A DNA stretch of 64,000 bases from contig WMKK01000022.1 in NCBI GenBank assembly GCA_012295225.1, positions 310,001 to 374,000 on the forward strand. Direction: 5' to 3'. Position numbers and translations under genes: made by a program. Of the stretch, positions 11,611 to 21,656 are shown piece after piece. A model generated the notes under the pieces. It did no database searches. It worked only from the letters and a program-made list of their open reading frames with translations, and was not told the origin of the DNA. Origin of the DNA: Ostreococcus mediterraneus (Eukaryota > Chlorophyta > Mamiellophyceae > Mamiellales > Bathycoccaceae). Each line of letters opens with the position of its first letter. The first letter of the stretch is position 1.

Positions 11611-11744
11611 TATGCACGGTATGTAGTACTCAAATGGTATATTACATATACTTATTATGTGTTAAGTATGGTATGCACGCGTATGCAGGCCCGGCCTGCA
11701 TATGCAGGATGCACGCCCCTAGTATGCTGATTCCGCCAACACAG
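11611..11744. mobile_element. C-family element, one end
   Basis: Matches the outer 134 bp of C copies and ends CCGCCAACACAG at 11744. Copia A' is inserted at its inner edge; the other end of this copy lies outside the window. Confidence 0.75.
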
Positions 11745-11754
11745 TAGGCCTCAG

Positions 11755-12916
11755 TGTTGGATATGTCACGTTCGGATTATACGGACGAATTGTGTCGTTT
11801 TCATTACAACGTGTTCTTGTGTGTAACGTATGCGTTTTCTACACATGATGTTACCATTTATGTCTAGAGTATATACTTAGGTATAACTATAGTATAATAC
11901 GATGTTCATATTATAGGAATAGAAGGCCTAATACTCATTTGTATTCTCTGACACTTCCCCTGGGCTTTTAGTCCTCTTAAATCCATGTATTTCATTTGTT
12001 AGGACTAATGACTCGTAGTCTTTGAAGGTGTTGATTTCCTCAGTTTTGCGCATGCCGTTCTTCAAGAGTTGGTTAATCCTTCCTTGAGACATGTTGAATA
12101 TATCGATGTCTTTTGCCTTTGGTTTAGTGAAAACATCTGCTACATTCTCATTTGTATCAATGTAGAATGGTGTTATTTCCTGATTGTGGTACTGTTCTCT
12201 TAACCAAGAATAACAAATTTCAACGTGGCGTGATGCTTTGCAACTTTCCAATCCCATAGTTTGCTGTATAGCAGATATGTTGTCGCAGAATAGCGGTGTT
12301 CTGTTCAGTTTAATCCCGATTTCTTCAAGGAGTAATGCTTGAGATTTAATCTCTTTAGCTGTGTGGAACATTGCTACTGTTTCAGCATATGCAGTAGATG
12401 TAGCTACATTGTTTGCCAATTTGCTTTTCCAGCTTGTTGGTCCAAGAAAGTAAGTGATGAATCCATAATTGGATTTTCTACCACTTCTATCTTTTATGTC
12501 TTCGGACAGTGGTAATCCTGCGAAGTCTGAATCGCTAAAAGCATAGATTCTTGCACATCCTTCAGCATTTGTGGCATCAAAGGTTAGTGGTTGGTTTGGA
12601 TATTTTTTCAAGTATCCGATCACTTTCTTTAGTGATTTCAACTGTTTATTGGTTGGCCTTTGCATTACTCTGGATGCAGCGTGCACTAAATGTGCTAAAT
12701 CCGGTCTTGTTCCTGTTGTGAACCAATTGAGTGTTCCAACGAGATTTCGGAATTCGGTTTGATGTTTTGCTTGGCAAATATCATCATTTGATTCTTCTGC
12801 TAAAACGAATTGCATATCTTGTTCAGCATACTCTTGTTCTTTATAATTTTCAGAGTTGTTTTCATCTAGGAATTTCTTGATTTGAAATTCTTGAGATAGT
12901 TTGATTACATGAGGAA
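11755..12916 (-). mobile_element. Ty1/copia element, family L, 3' part (broken)
   Basis: An LTR (11755-11937, TG...CA on the minus strand) is followed inward by a pol C-terminal region. An inverted second LTR of the same family lies at 13841-14026, so the element has been rearranged as well as lost most of its body. A fossil with several breaks. Confidence 0.8.
11928..12815 (-). pseudogene. Copia L pol fragment (RNase H region)
   Basis: A 295-residue frame covering the end of copia pol: LVGTLNWFTTGTRPDL, then RNase H (AFSDSDFAGLP, STAYAETVAM, LFCDNISAIQ). Reverse transcriptase, integrase and protease are absent here. A relic of family L. Confidence 0.82.
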
Positions 12917-13051
12917 CGCTATAATTATAGAGTTTTTTAGAATCCGGCGGACTCTATAATTCGATTATAGAGTCCGCCGGACTCTATAATCCTATAAATA
13001 TTCGGACATTCGGCGTGAAATTATAGGATTATAGGAATCTCTTTTTCAGCC
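12917..13051. mobile_element. Fragment of short element I (right end)
   Basis: Nearly identical to the right end of element I. It has the hairpin with CCGGCGGACTCTATAAT, then ATATTCGGACATTCGGCG, and ends CTCTTTTTCAGCC. It keeps TCCTATAAATATTCGG unbroken, which is the empty-site version of the spot where K is inserted in I. Confidence 0.75.
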
Positions 13052-13146
13052 TCATATGGTGTTGGAGTCACTCTGGTGATCTAACTGATAGCGCTAAATG
13101 TGCTTTAGTATGGATCGCGTCTCCGGGAGCTCTATTGATCATGAGC

Positions 13147-13169
13147 GCCCGAAGTACACGTCTTCGGGC
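13147..13169. repeat. Small perfect hairpin
   Basis: GCCCGAAG and CTTCGGGC arms around a 7-base loop. The surrounding 13.05-13.68 kb shows no gene I can support. This is not a tRNA. Confidence 0.4.
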
Positions 13170-13687
13170 GTGCGCGGAAACATCCGACTCACAAAGTGAC
13201 GGAATAAAAGCTAACTTTAATACCAACGTTGGTACTTACAAAGGTTATCTAATACGCAAAAACTCACATCCCTGAGACTCTCCATCAGTCTCGAACCCGT
13301 TTTTGAGGAGGAATCCGCTCGGATCGCCACGACCAAAAAGTAATTCTCGATTACTGAATCGGCGCGCGCGTTCGGCGTATTTTGAGCTCAATTCTTACCA
13401 TTAGGTTGTCAGACAAGGTGAAAATCATCACGATATCGTGAGCAGCGGACGCGCTGTATCCCTTGAAGACATCTTTTGGTTGTTGTGCAGCTGATCGGCA
13501 CCGGATCATCGTGATCGCGGTTGGAAGGCGGTCGAGAGTTGTGACGCTGAGTCAGACGTCGACGGAGACGCTGATTTGTGTGAACTTGCACCAGTCCGGT
13601 TGAACGTGTTAGTTAAGGGACAAACGAAGCAAGGGTACCTATTGACACCATTCTACGTCGTTACTTCGAGGCGTCGACGCCCTCGTC

Positions 13688-13776
13688 GGGGCGTGGCTAA
13701 ATCTCACCCGGAAGCGCGCGGCAACCGCTCGAACATCGACGCTGGCAAACGCAATAGTTTAACTCGAGAACTATAA
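13688..13776. mobile_element. Fragment of MULE-type element M/N
   Basis: Begins GGGCGTGGCTAAATCTCA like the M and N ends. It then matches the M transposase C-terminal coding DNA (CGCTCGAACATCGACGCTGG, GTTTAACTCGAGAAC). A short internally deleted relic. Confidence 0.65.
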
Positions 13777-13840
13777 ATAAGTATGTCAAAGTCTGAGGTA
13801 TAGTTATTAAAATCTTAGTCTGAGTGTCAGAGAATACAAA

Positions 13841-14359
13841 TGAGTATTAGGCCTTCTATTCCTATAATATGAACATCGTATTATACTATAGTTATACCTA
13901 AGTATATACTCTAGACATAAATGGTAACATCATGTGTAGAAAACGCATACGTTACACACAAGAACACCTTGTAATGAAAACGACACAATTCGTCCGTATA
14001 CTAATCCGAACGTGACATATCCAACACTTTAAAGTGTTCTAGAACAAGTTATCGTTCGATCGAATTACGGATCGAGTTCAAAGATTTCAAGAGAATCTCA
14101 AAATGTCATCAGCGAAAACTTGCCCTAATCGGTATGACGCTCACACATGGGAACAAGTACAACAGTACAACCCAAATCTGAGAACGAATAATATTCAGAA
14201 GGTACAATACGTAACCAATCTAAAGTCTTTACTAACCAACCGTCTGACGGCTACTGATGGAGTTGCCAAGAAGTCAGCGGATGAAAAACAAGCGGCTTCA
14301 AATGCTGCAGTTATAGTAAACTATTACATCGAATCAAAACTGAGAAGTGATGATGTAAA
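13841..14359 (+). mobile_element. Ty1/copia element, family L, 5' part (broken)
   Basis: An LTR (13841-14026, ends TGAGTATTAG and ATATCCAACA) in the opposite orientation to the LTR at 11755-11937. It is followed by a leader and the first 85 or so residues of a gag-like frame. The match then jumps to a C-element end. Confidence 0.78.
14103..14357 (+). pseudogene. Copia L gag, N-terminal fragment
   Basis: About 85 residues starting MSSAKTCPNRYDAHTW just downstream of an LTR; the position and the helical, charged composition fit a copia gag start. The reading frame runs on into C-element DNA after 14359, so the rest is not gag. Confidence 0.6.
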
Positions 14360-14465
14360 CTATTACATATACTTATTATGTGTTAAGTATGGTATGCACG
14401 CGTATGCAGGCCCGGCCTGCATATGCAGGATGCACGCCCCTAGTATGCTGATTCCGCCAACGCAG
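14360..14465. mobile_element. C-family element, one end
   Basis: Matches 11640-11744 and ends ATTCCGCCAACGCAG at 14465. With the fragment at 11611-11744 it brackets the copia L pieces. Confidence 0.65.
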
Positions 14466-14469
14466 ACGC

Positions 14470-14850
14470 CATTTATCATCTTCATAACTCGGGCCCGAGT
14501 TATGAAGATTTTTAAGGCTTCTTCATAACTCGGGACTGGTCAATCCTTGAGTTAATTTCGAGGGGGTCGAGTTAGGCCCAAGTTATGAAGATCATCTCTT
14601 AGTCACGTGACGCATAATTCGGACAAATGGAGGTGAACGGAATCGAGTACGATCGGGGATCACAGTTCATGACTCGTCAAAGCGTCCGAGTTATGAAGGA
14701 GTTATGAAAATTAGCTCTTGGTCATTTTCGCATAACTCGTGTCTAAAAGTTATGAGGCGCTCTGCACGAAGAGACATCTTCATAACTCGGGCATAAAGTA
14801 CGAGTTATGCCCGAGTTATGAAGTTCTACTCTTAGTCACCCTAAGAGGTC
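14470..14850. repeat. Cluster of inverted repeats built on CTTCATAACTCGGG
   Basis: At least five copies of CTTCATAACTCGGG or its inverse in 380 bp, including a perfect 28-bp palindrome at about 14479-14506 (arms CTTCATAACTCGGG) and a pair at 14773-14823. CTCTTAGTCAC follows two of the copies. Probably stacked MITEs; no gene. Confidence 0.6.
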
Positions 14851-15064
14851 CTCGATTGAAATAACGAACAGCCTCGAGTCACAATTGGTCAACACATACC
14901 CACAGTTTTGACTGGTGAAGAGCTTGGTCAACGAAAACGCCGTGTACTCGACGCGGACGACGCCGTGCTCTGGGCGGAGAGCGCGACATCGTCACCTTGC
15001 GCGTTGTTGCGCCGTCGCACGGATTTTCAAAGCTTTTTGCAGTGAGACGTGTGAGTTACGTCGC

Positions 15065-15345
15065 GGTGAAGGCTCGCTATTCCTATTTCCGACTAAGAGG
15101 TGCGGAATTAGAATAGCGGGCTCCGCGACCCCCTAAAAATCCTTGAGTCATTAACTCGTCGTCGCTATTCCAATCGCTATTCCAATCGCAAAGATTGGAA
15201 TAACTTTGGCGATTTTATTCCAATCTTTGGGCAATTGGAATAAGAAATTAGCTTATTTTCGACCTCTTAGTCACGATTTTTCGGGAATAGGAATAACTTT
15301 GGGCATTTCACTATTCTAATTTCGACCTCTTAGTCGCCCTTAAGC
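15065..15345. repeat. Cluster of short repeats (GCTATTCC / CCTCTTAGTC)
   Basis: Repeated GCTATTCCAATCG and GGAATAACTTTGG, plus CCTCTTAGTC in both orientations (15089-15098 inverted, then near 15265 and 15322). This looks like more than one small element inserted together. No ORF; 15345-15426 shows nothing further. Confidence 0.5.
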
Positions 15346-15557
15346 GTTTTGCGGAAGAATGCACGCAATGGATCGCGTTTGTGAGGACCCATTGATGTCA
15401 GATGTTACTGTCCGCGACAACTAAACTCTCACGTTATCGCCGTCGTCGTAGTATTGTAGCCCGGACTTTAGACAGAAGTCTGTCTGTACGACGTTGAATT
15501 GTTTTGACTTTGCGTCAAATTGTGTCGTCTATTAAAATTTCTACATCTGGTTAAAAT

Positions 15558-17157
15558 AGACCCATTCCACTAAGGAACCTTCAACTTTTGCGTATATAGT
15601 TGCGTGTTTTATCTATCATATTTTACGCCAAAATTTAGCGAAATTCGCAGCTTCACCAAACGTGTTTTTTGAACGCGCCGGGGTTTAGCGAACCGCGATG
15701 GCGCAACCGTCGCGTTCGCGCGCCCACCAGTGCGCGGTGCGGCCGCGCACGCCCGCGGGCGCGCGTGAGCAGCTCGAAGTGGTTCCGTTGCATCGCATCC
15801 GCACGTCGCAGCGCGCCGAATGACTCGCAAGTGCGTGTGCACGAACCCGAACTGCGACAAGGATGTCGAGCGATTCTCGTTCGCGCTCGGCAGGCACTGG
15901 AAAGACGACGCGCTCAGATCGATTCTATCGAGTCTCAGACCAAATGACTCCAGACACGTGATCGAAAAATACTTTTTACGCGCGATGACGAACCCCGATG
16001 CTGTCCGGGTGTCCTCGCGACACTTCTTCTGGCACACTTTAGCTTGGTCTCGAGGAGACACCCCGAAGTTGGTCTTCAAAGATGGTGCGCACAAACGGCC
16101 GACGTACGTGCTCCATTCGAATCGACCGACGTACGCGGGCGAGCCAATCGTCGACCCAGCGCGTGTGGAATGGTCTGCAATCCGAGAAACCCGTCTCAGG
16201 CCGCGTCGAGCGCGGTGACGGTCTGTTTTACTTGGGCAGCGTTGAAGTGTCTTTTTGAGTGAGCGTCAGTGGCCGTGCGGTGAAAGTTACGACTCATTGC
16301 GCGCACGGAAAGTAGAATAATATTAGTGTATGCGGCTAAAATGTTGTAAAAATATATTTGAATGCTTAAACATGCCGCTGACGCGCATTTGCCGTCGTTC
16401 TCGACGCGGAACGACGGCAAGTTCTACTGGTTTCACACTCCTTGAGTCATGACTCACTGTGGCTAGGGACTCAATTACCAAGTTGGTACAAAACTCTCAA
16501 TTTGTAGCAACGTGACGAGACGCGCGCCTCGCGAGCCCCGAAGGATGAATTTTTGCGCGAAAAGTCGTACAAGTGTGCGACATATCATTTCCTACCATCT
16601 TGAAAATCGACAGCGTCATAAGCTCCACAGAAGCGACGATGTGAACGTGCACAACCAGCACACTCAAAAACACCTTTTCAAAGCGGCTGGAGCTTCATCC
16701 ACGTGCACGCCTCTGTCGCGGATCTATGACAACTACAACGTCGTGTATCATATTGAAACATGTTTTGTGCGTCGCCTGTCGGCAGTGAATTCATGTGTTC
16801 GCCATCACTCCCGCTTTCGTGTTCGACAACGCAGCGACGGTGGTTGAAATCGCTTTTGCTCGTCGAGCGCTTTCCACCCTGCGTTGACGCCCATACGCAC
16901 CAAAATGTGCAAACACGGCTATAATTCGATCACAAACACATTCGTCCACGCGTTTCTCTGCCTCGCAGACACGAGCCGCGCGCGCGCGCCGCGGCAGACG
17001 CGTGAAAGTGGCGCTCGTGCGCGACGCGACGCGCGAGTTCAAAAAAAGGACGAAAGTGAAGCTGATTCGAGGTTCGAGTCGGCAATGGGTCGTGACGAGT
17101 CATGATTGGTCGACTTAAATACGTAAAATGATAGGAAAACCTTAGTGGAATGGGTCT
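15558..17157 (+). mobile_element. DNA transposon, family E, copy 1
   Basis: 1600 bp with inverted ends AGACCCATTCCACTAAGG and a 2-bp target duplication AT (15556-15557 and 17158-17159). It sits inside the G1 LTR; the empty version in the other LTRs reads GGTTAAAATGATGAGC. A copy of the same length, with no difference noticed by eye, lies at 51058, and a diverged one at 23941. It carries one small ORF (15820-16218) and no DDE domain, so it must be moved by another element's transposase. Confidence 0.9.
15820..16218 (+). CDS. E-element protein, THAP-like DNA-binding domain only
   Basis: A 132-residue protein present in all three E copies. It starts MTRKCVCTNPNCDKD and has DDALRSILSSLRPNDS, then VSSRHFFWHTLAW and KLVFKDGA. 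The layout resembles residues 16-105 of the F transposase (CVCGCMKRHE, DIRTVLRALRPDLS, ISTRHVPPEYKRWS, LLLNEGR). It also resembles THAP zinc fingers, although the usual third Cys before xxH is Ser here. I infer a DNA-binding domain for element ends. Without a catalytic domain it could be a repressor or a leftover N-terminus. It is distinct from host genes. Confidence 0.6.
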   Translation: MTRKCVCTNPNCDKDVERFSFALGRHWKDDALRSILSSLRPNDSRHVIEKYFLRAMTNPDAVRVSSRHFFWHTLAWSRGDTPKLVFKDGAHKRPTYVLHSNRPTYAGEPIVDPARVEWSAIRETRLRPRRAR

Positions 17158-17309
17158 ATGATGAGCTAACAACATGTATTGTTAGTTATATAGAGACATG
17201 TACACCATAATACGTGTAGTACTTTATGGGTTAACATGCTATGATTCGGTATTTGATATTATCGAGATATGAGTATCTCGACACGCCCCGTAGCAAATGC
17301 CGTATGAGC

Positions 17310-20300
17310 TTATTGTAATGGTTCGCTTTGCGAACGTAAAGAACAGAATTCATCATAGGAACGTATTGAATCGTCCATTATAAATCCAGCTGACTCTAAA
17401 CGTTTTAAGTCAGGAACGTGTATCAGAGAGTCTCTAACTTTGATGAAATCATCAATTGATTTTCCTGGTAATGATTTTGTAAAGATATCAGCGACATTAT
17501 TGCTTGTATCTATCTGGAAGGGTCTTATTATACCCTTTTTATATTGTTCTTTTATCCAACTATAGAATATCTCGGTGTGTCGTGTTCCTTTCATTGAAGT
17601 ATTAGACATCACTTGTAAGTTCGCTGACGTATTGTCGCAAAATAAAGGTGTTAATCTTATTTTGTATCCAAGTTGTTCTACAAAATAAACGAAGAAACAT
17701 AATTCTTTCATAGCTTCAGTCATGGCTACGTATTCTGCCTCAGTAGCGCTTAAAACAACGCTTTTCATTAACTTGGATTTCCAAGAGATTAATCCGCCAT
17801 TATTGTAAATACAATAACCAAGCGTAGATTTTCTACTATTGTCGTCCTTAGCATCTTGGGACATTGGTTGACCTCCCCAATCGGAGTCTGAAAACGTTGT
17901 AAAATTAAACGTGGACTTGTAATTTCGTCCGTCATATCTTAAAGGCATATCTGGATTCCTTTTAAGATACCCAACTATTCTGAGAAGTTGTTTGAACTGA
18001 CTATGCGTCGGTTTGGATTGTACTCTTTGAGCACCAGATACAGCATGTGATATATCCGGTCGTGTGCAATTAGCAAAATAAGCTAACACACCGACAATAT
18101 GTCTAAATTCAGATGTTTGGATTTCACTACATCTATTTGGATTTTCGTCATCACACAGCACCCAAACAGTATTATTTTGCTCAGGTGACGACCATTCTTT
18201 GATTTCTTCATCAAACGTTTCAATGAATACTCTGATGGCATATGTTTGATTAAGCTCAATAACATGCTTTTCAATACAATCAATTTCGATTCCATTGAAT
18301 GATTTTACCTTCTCGAATTGGGAAGTTTTAAGTAAAGTTTTTACTTTTTCGTAGAATGCGTTAATACACCATTCTTCTCCAAGACATAATGTATCATCTA
18401 CTAAAATTAGTAGGATTAATGTGATTTCTTTATTGTCATCATATTGATAGAATGTACAAGAATCTTTATCACTTTGGTGTAAGTCAAAATTTTCGTTCAA
18501 TGTTTTAACGAGATGTTTATACCAACATCGTGCACCTTGTTTGGTACCATACATTGCTTTTAGCAATTGATATACTTTGCCATCACTTCTTGGATGTGTT
18601 ACTGGTGGATTTACATAAATTATATCACCACCGATGTCGCTCTGCAAATATGCTTGCGAGTAATCAATGATGTATATGTCCCAGCCTTTTGATGCGGCCA
18701 TTGAGATCATGAAGCGAATTGTATGCATTCCTACAACTTCACTGAAAGTTTCGAAATAATCTACTCCTTTGGTTTGTTTGAATCCTCTGACAACTAGTCT
18801 TGCTTTCAAGCTACCGTCATCTCGCACACTGTACACCCATCTTAAATCGATTGGTTTTCGCCCCGGTGGTAAATCAACCGGTTTCCAGTTGCCTTTTTCT
18901 TCGATACCTTGAATTTCTTTATTCATAGGTTCAATCCATTCATTGAATGGGATATCAGATATTTCTCTTTTGATTTTTGATGGATCGAAATCCTGTTTCA
19001 TAACATGTTTAATCATGTATGCTAGATTTTCATTACTAGTATGATTTTGCGGAGAGTTTTCCGTCCGGAGTGGATTCTCATCTGAAATATTATCAGTAGG
19101 GCCCTTATGATCGTCCAACCGTGTGATGTCAGCTGCAGACTCGGAAGTATTGCTTGGAAGTTTCTCATCAAAATTGTCGATGATCTCCTCAATCGAAATT
19201 TCAGATTGATTCACCCAACTTTCAAGAAGCTCTTCTATGCTGTAAGGATCTCGTTTCCCTGTCAGTTTCAAATCGCCTTCCATCAGTTGAATTGGAGTAT
19301 GGTTACATACCAGAACTTCATGTGTAACGACAATTTTGCCTATTACCATGTGTCTTTCAATAATTTCCTTTTTGTAAGGTTGAAATAAAATGCATTTCAC
19401 GTAAGGTTCATCAATTGAACGCTCATATCCAAGGAATATACAATAATCTCTTGGATGTATGTCGAACTTACTTATGTTCTGTTGCAAAATGTATGCTGAT
19501 GAACCGAATTTGTACAAATTTTTGAATTTGAATGCTTCGCCAAATAATAATTTGTGCGGGCACATGAATTTGCCTTGGACAATAGTTCCGACAATATTTC
19601 TCAGATGTGCGGCATGCTTAATAGCATATGTCCAAAAACAAGGTGGTAGACGCGATTCAATAAGTAATCTGCGTGTAGTAACTTTAAGAGTGCCAATGCA
19701 TCGTTCTACGACTGCATTATGATAAGGATGATCTGCATCCGTAATTTCAGGCAATATTTTATGTGTCAGACACCATTTCTTCATGTCTTCTGTCCAGAAC
19801 GTTTTATCTTGATCTGAGTGGAGAATGCGTATATTATCGCAGTCTGTACTTAGTTTGTTTCTTGCTCTAGCAGAAAGTACTGATGATTTGGTTTCCATGG
19901 ACCAATTCTTAAAAAGTTGTCGTGACATGGTGCGATCCATACAAGGTATCACCCACACATATCTAGTGAAGTCATCGACGAGAATTAGCATGTATTGTGG
20001 AAGCTTTCGAGTGAATTGATTCTGATTTCGAAATTGTTCATTCGTATCCTGTACACCAGGGGTAATTGTATGAATTGGTAGATCAATTCTCAATTCAGTC
20101 CAAAATTTGTCCTGACGAGTTGGATCCTTTTTACGTATTTCCTGCATTTTAGCAGAGAAATCGGGTCCATAAACGATATCCATATGAATAATTTCAAATG
20201 GAGAGGATGCTCTGATGCCAAGACTTGATTGGTGATCCAATCGTCTATTATTGCTTTGCAAACATGTGTCGCAGTACACGTCTTTTAAATTATTGACGAA

Positions 20301-20516
20301 GTTGTCCGATAATTCCGCACCATCGATGTGCCCAAAATTGATAGCACGTTCAATGTACCTGGTGTTATAATGTCCAAGTTTTTCATGCAAATCTATAGCT
20401 TTTCTTAGATTGCTTTCGTGTTTGCACAAGTATGCTACTTCAATGTGCTTTAGATGCGTTTCGCTATCTTGATTAATTTTAAATTTCTTTGACATTTTGT
20501 CATTTGTTAATATCAT
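17310..20516 (-). CDS. Copia G1 pol polyprotein
   Basis: A 1068-residue frame. It begins near the GAG-pre-integrase zinc region (HEKLGHYNTRY). The integrase core follows (HMDIVYGPD, DADHPYHNAVVER), then reverse transcriptase (RWVYSVRDDGSLKARLVVRG, YGTKQGARCWY, LVDDTLCLG) and RNase H (FSDSDWGGQP, ATEAEYVAM, FCDNTSANLQ). No protease motif is visible. Low GC compared with the flanking host DNA. Confidence 0.92.
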   Translation of the reverse strand: MILTNDKMSKKFKINQDSETHLKHIEVAYLCKHESNLRKAIDLHEKLGHYNTRYIERAINFGHIDGAELSDNFVNNLKDVYCDTCLQSNNRRLDHQSSLGIRASSPFEIIHMDIVYGPDFSAKMQEIRKKDPTRQDKFWTELRIDLPIHTITPGVQDTNEQFRNQNQFTRKLPQYMLILVDDFTRYVWVIPCMDRTMSRQLFKNWSMETKSSVLSARARNKLSTDCDNIRILHSDQDKTFWTEDMKKWCLTHKILPEITDADHPYHNAVVERCIGTLKVTTRRLLIESRLPPCFWTYAIKHAAHLRNIVGTIVQGKFMCPHKLLFGEAFKFKNLYKFGSSAYILQQNISKFDIHPRDYCIFLGYERSIDEPYVKCILFQPYKKEIIERHMVIGKIVVTHEVLVCNHTPIQLMEGDLKLTGKRDPYSIEELLESWVNQSEISIEEIIDNFDEKLPSNTSESAADITRLDDHKGPTDNISDENPLRTENSPQNHTSNENLAYMIKHVMKQDFDPSKIKREISDIPFNEWIEPMNKEIQGIEEKGNWKPVDLPPGRKPIDLRWVYSVRDDGSLKARLVVRGFKQTKGVDYFETFSEVVGMHTIRFMISMAASKGWDIYIIDYSQAYLQSDIGGDIIYVNPPVTHPRSDGKVYQLLKAMYGTKQGARCWYKHLVKTLNENFDLHQSDKDSCTFYQYDDNKEITLILLILVDDTLCLGEEWCINAFYEKVKTLLKTSQFEKVKSFNGIEIDCIEKHVIELNQTYAIRVFIETFDEEIKEWSSPEQNNTVWVLCDDENPNRCSEIQTSEFRHIVGVLAYFANCTRPDISHAVSGAQRVQSKPTHSQFKQLLRIVGYLKRNPDMPLRYDGRNYKSTFNFTTFSDSDWGGQPMSQDAKDDNSRKSTLGYCIYNNGGLISWKSKLMKSVVLSATEAEYVAMTEAMKELCFFVYFVEQLGYKIRLTPLFCDNTSANLQVMSNTSMKGTRHTEIFYSWIKEQYKKGIIRPFQIDTSNNVADIFTKSLPGKSIDDFIKVRDSLIHVPDLKRLESAGFIMDDSIRSYDEFCSLRSQSEPLQ

Positions 20517-21232
20517 ATACGTTTCAGTTAAAATGAAATCGTATCCATAGAATGAATTTGGAGGATAGTTTTGTTAACTTCCTCTCCGCGCAATTTTGCG
20601 CTGATATAATAATCAATAACATACAAAGTGGTCCGAGAGGCCTGACGAGTGTTTGTCCGACATCTTCTGTTGGCCACCACTCGCCGTAAGGCGATGAAAT
20701 AAGCACCGCTTCACGCCCAAAATCTGTTCGTGAATTGCGTGTGGTGCCGCACGAGTATCGTGAGGATCATACTTGATAACTTGTCTATACACGTTCGCCG
20801 GAAAGAGTTCTAACGAAACGCTTACGACTGGAGTCGGGGCAGTAGCACTCATGACTAAAATTATCACGTTGGCTAAAAATAGCACAGCGCGTGACGCACG
20901 CAAAAGCGACGCTTAAATACTGATAGAAGAAAAATGGAACGCAACGGCAGATACAAACGTTTGTATCTCACGTTATCGCCGTCGTCGTAGTATTGTAGCC
21001 CGGACTTTAGACAGAAGTCTGTCTGTACGACGTTGAATTGTTTTGACTTTGCGTCAAATTGTGTCGTCTATTAAAATTTCTACATCTGGTTAAAATGATG
21101 AGCTAACAACATGTATTGTTAGTTATATAGAGACATGTACACCATAATACGTGTAGTACTTTATGGGTTAACATGCTATGATTCGGTATTTGATATTATC
21201 GAGACTGGAGATATGAGTATCTCGACATAAAC

Positions 21233-21656
21233 CCTAAGTAGGGTTTAGAGCGCGGCGCGTTGGACAACAGACAACTGACAACTAGTCTGTTAAGCAGCAA
21301 GTTAAAATTGCGATGGTAATCCCACGCGTCGTCGGGGTTTGCGCGCTGTGAAACTATGCGAGACATTCAAAACGGGTCTGTTGTCGTCGTTTGGAGCGTT
21401 TTCGTCGCAGCATAGTGGTTACGTCGTCCGTTTCACTTCAAATCATGCAACTCTGAGGCACCAAGTTTTTCACGGTCCGGGACACCACCTTAATTAGAGT
21501 ACTTCCGGGTGTTTTTTGGGGTGAAAATTTCGAGCCCGATGGCGGTTACCTGGCGCCGCCGCCGACGCGCGTTGCGTCACTCCTCGCGCGCGCGCCGAGC
21601 GGAACTGGTTGCCTACGATAGGTAGAACGCGTTACATGTAATATTATTTCGCTTGT
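21233..21656. other. Intergenic stretch before the transposase-like gene
   Basis: Starts with a small palindrome (AAACCCTAAGTAGGGTTT, 21230-21247). It then turns GC-rich with no ORF longer than chance. It could hold the promoter or a lost N-terminal part of the next gene. Confidence 0.4.

Larger units (their letters stand above)
15427..21227 (-). mobile_element. Ty1/copia element, family G, copy 1 (G1)
   Basis: The LTRs are 15427-17283 (holding element E1) and 20966-21227, with a 5-bp target duplication TAAAC at 15422-15426 and 21228-21232. The empty site reads ACTAAACCCTAAG. A single long pol frame is open, and its protein is the same as that of G2. No full gag or protease frame is visible, so it may depend on helper proteins. 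The near-identity of G1 and G2 says both are young. Confidence 0.92.

Noticed and set aside
13147-13169. Hairpin considered as a tRNA or terminator
   Set aside because: No cloverleaf, anticodon arm or T-loop; a small hairpin alone does not make a terminator in a eukaryote.
16512-17042. Extra ORFs in the right half of the E elements (111, 83 and 73 residues)
   Set aside because: They overlap on both strands, their composition is low-complexity and no motif was recognised. They are repeated only because the DNA is repeated.
21230-21247. Telomere-like AAACCCTAAG/CTAGGGTTT palindrome
   Set aside because: A single inverted unit, not a tandem array; not evidence of an internal telomere.
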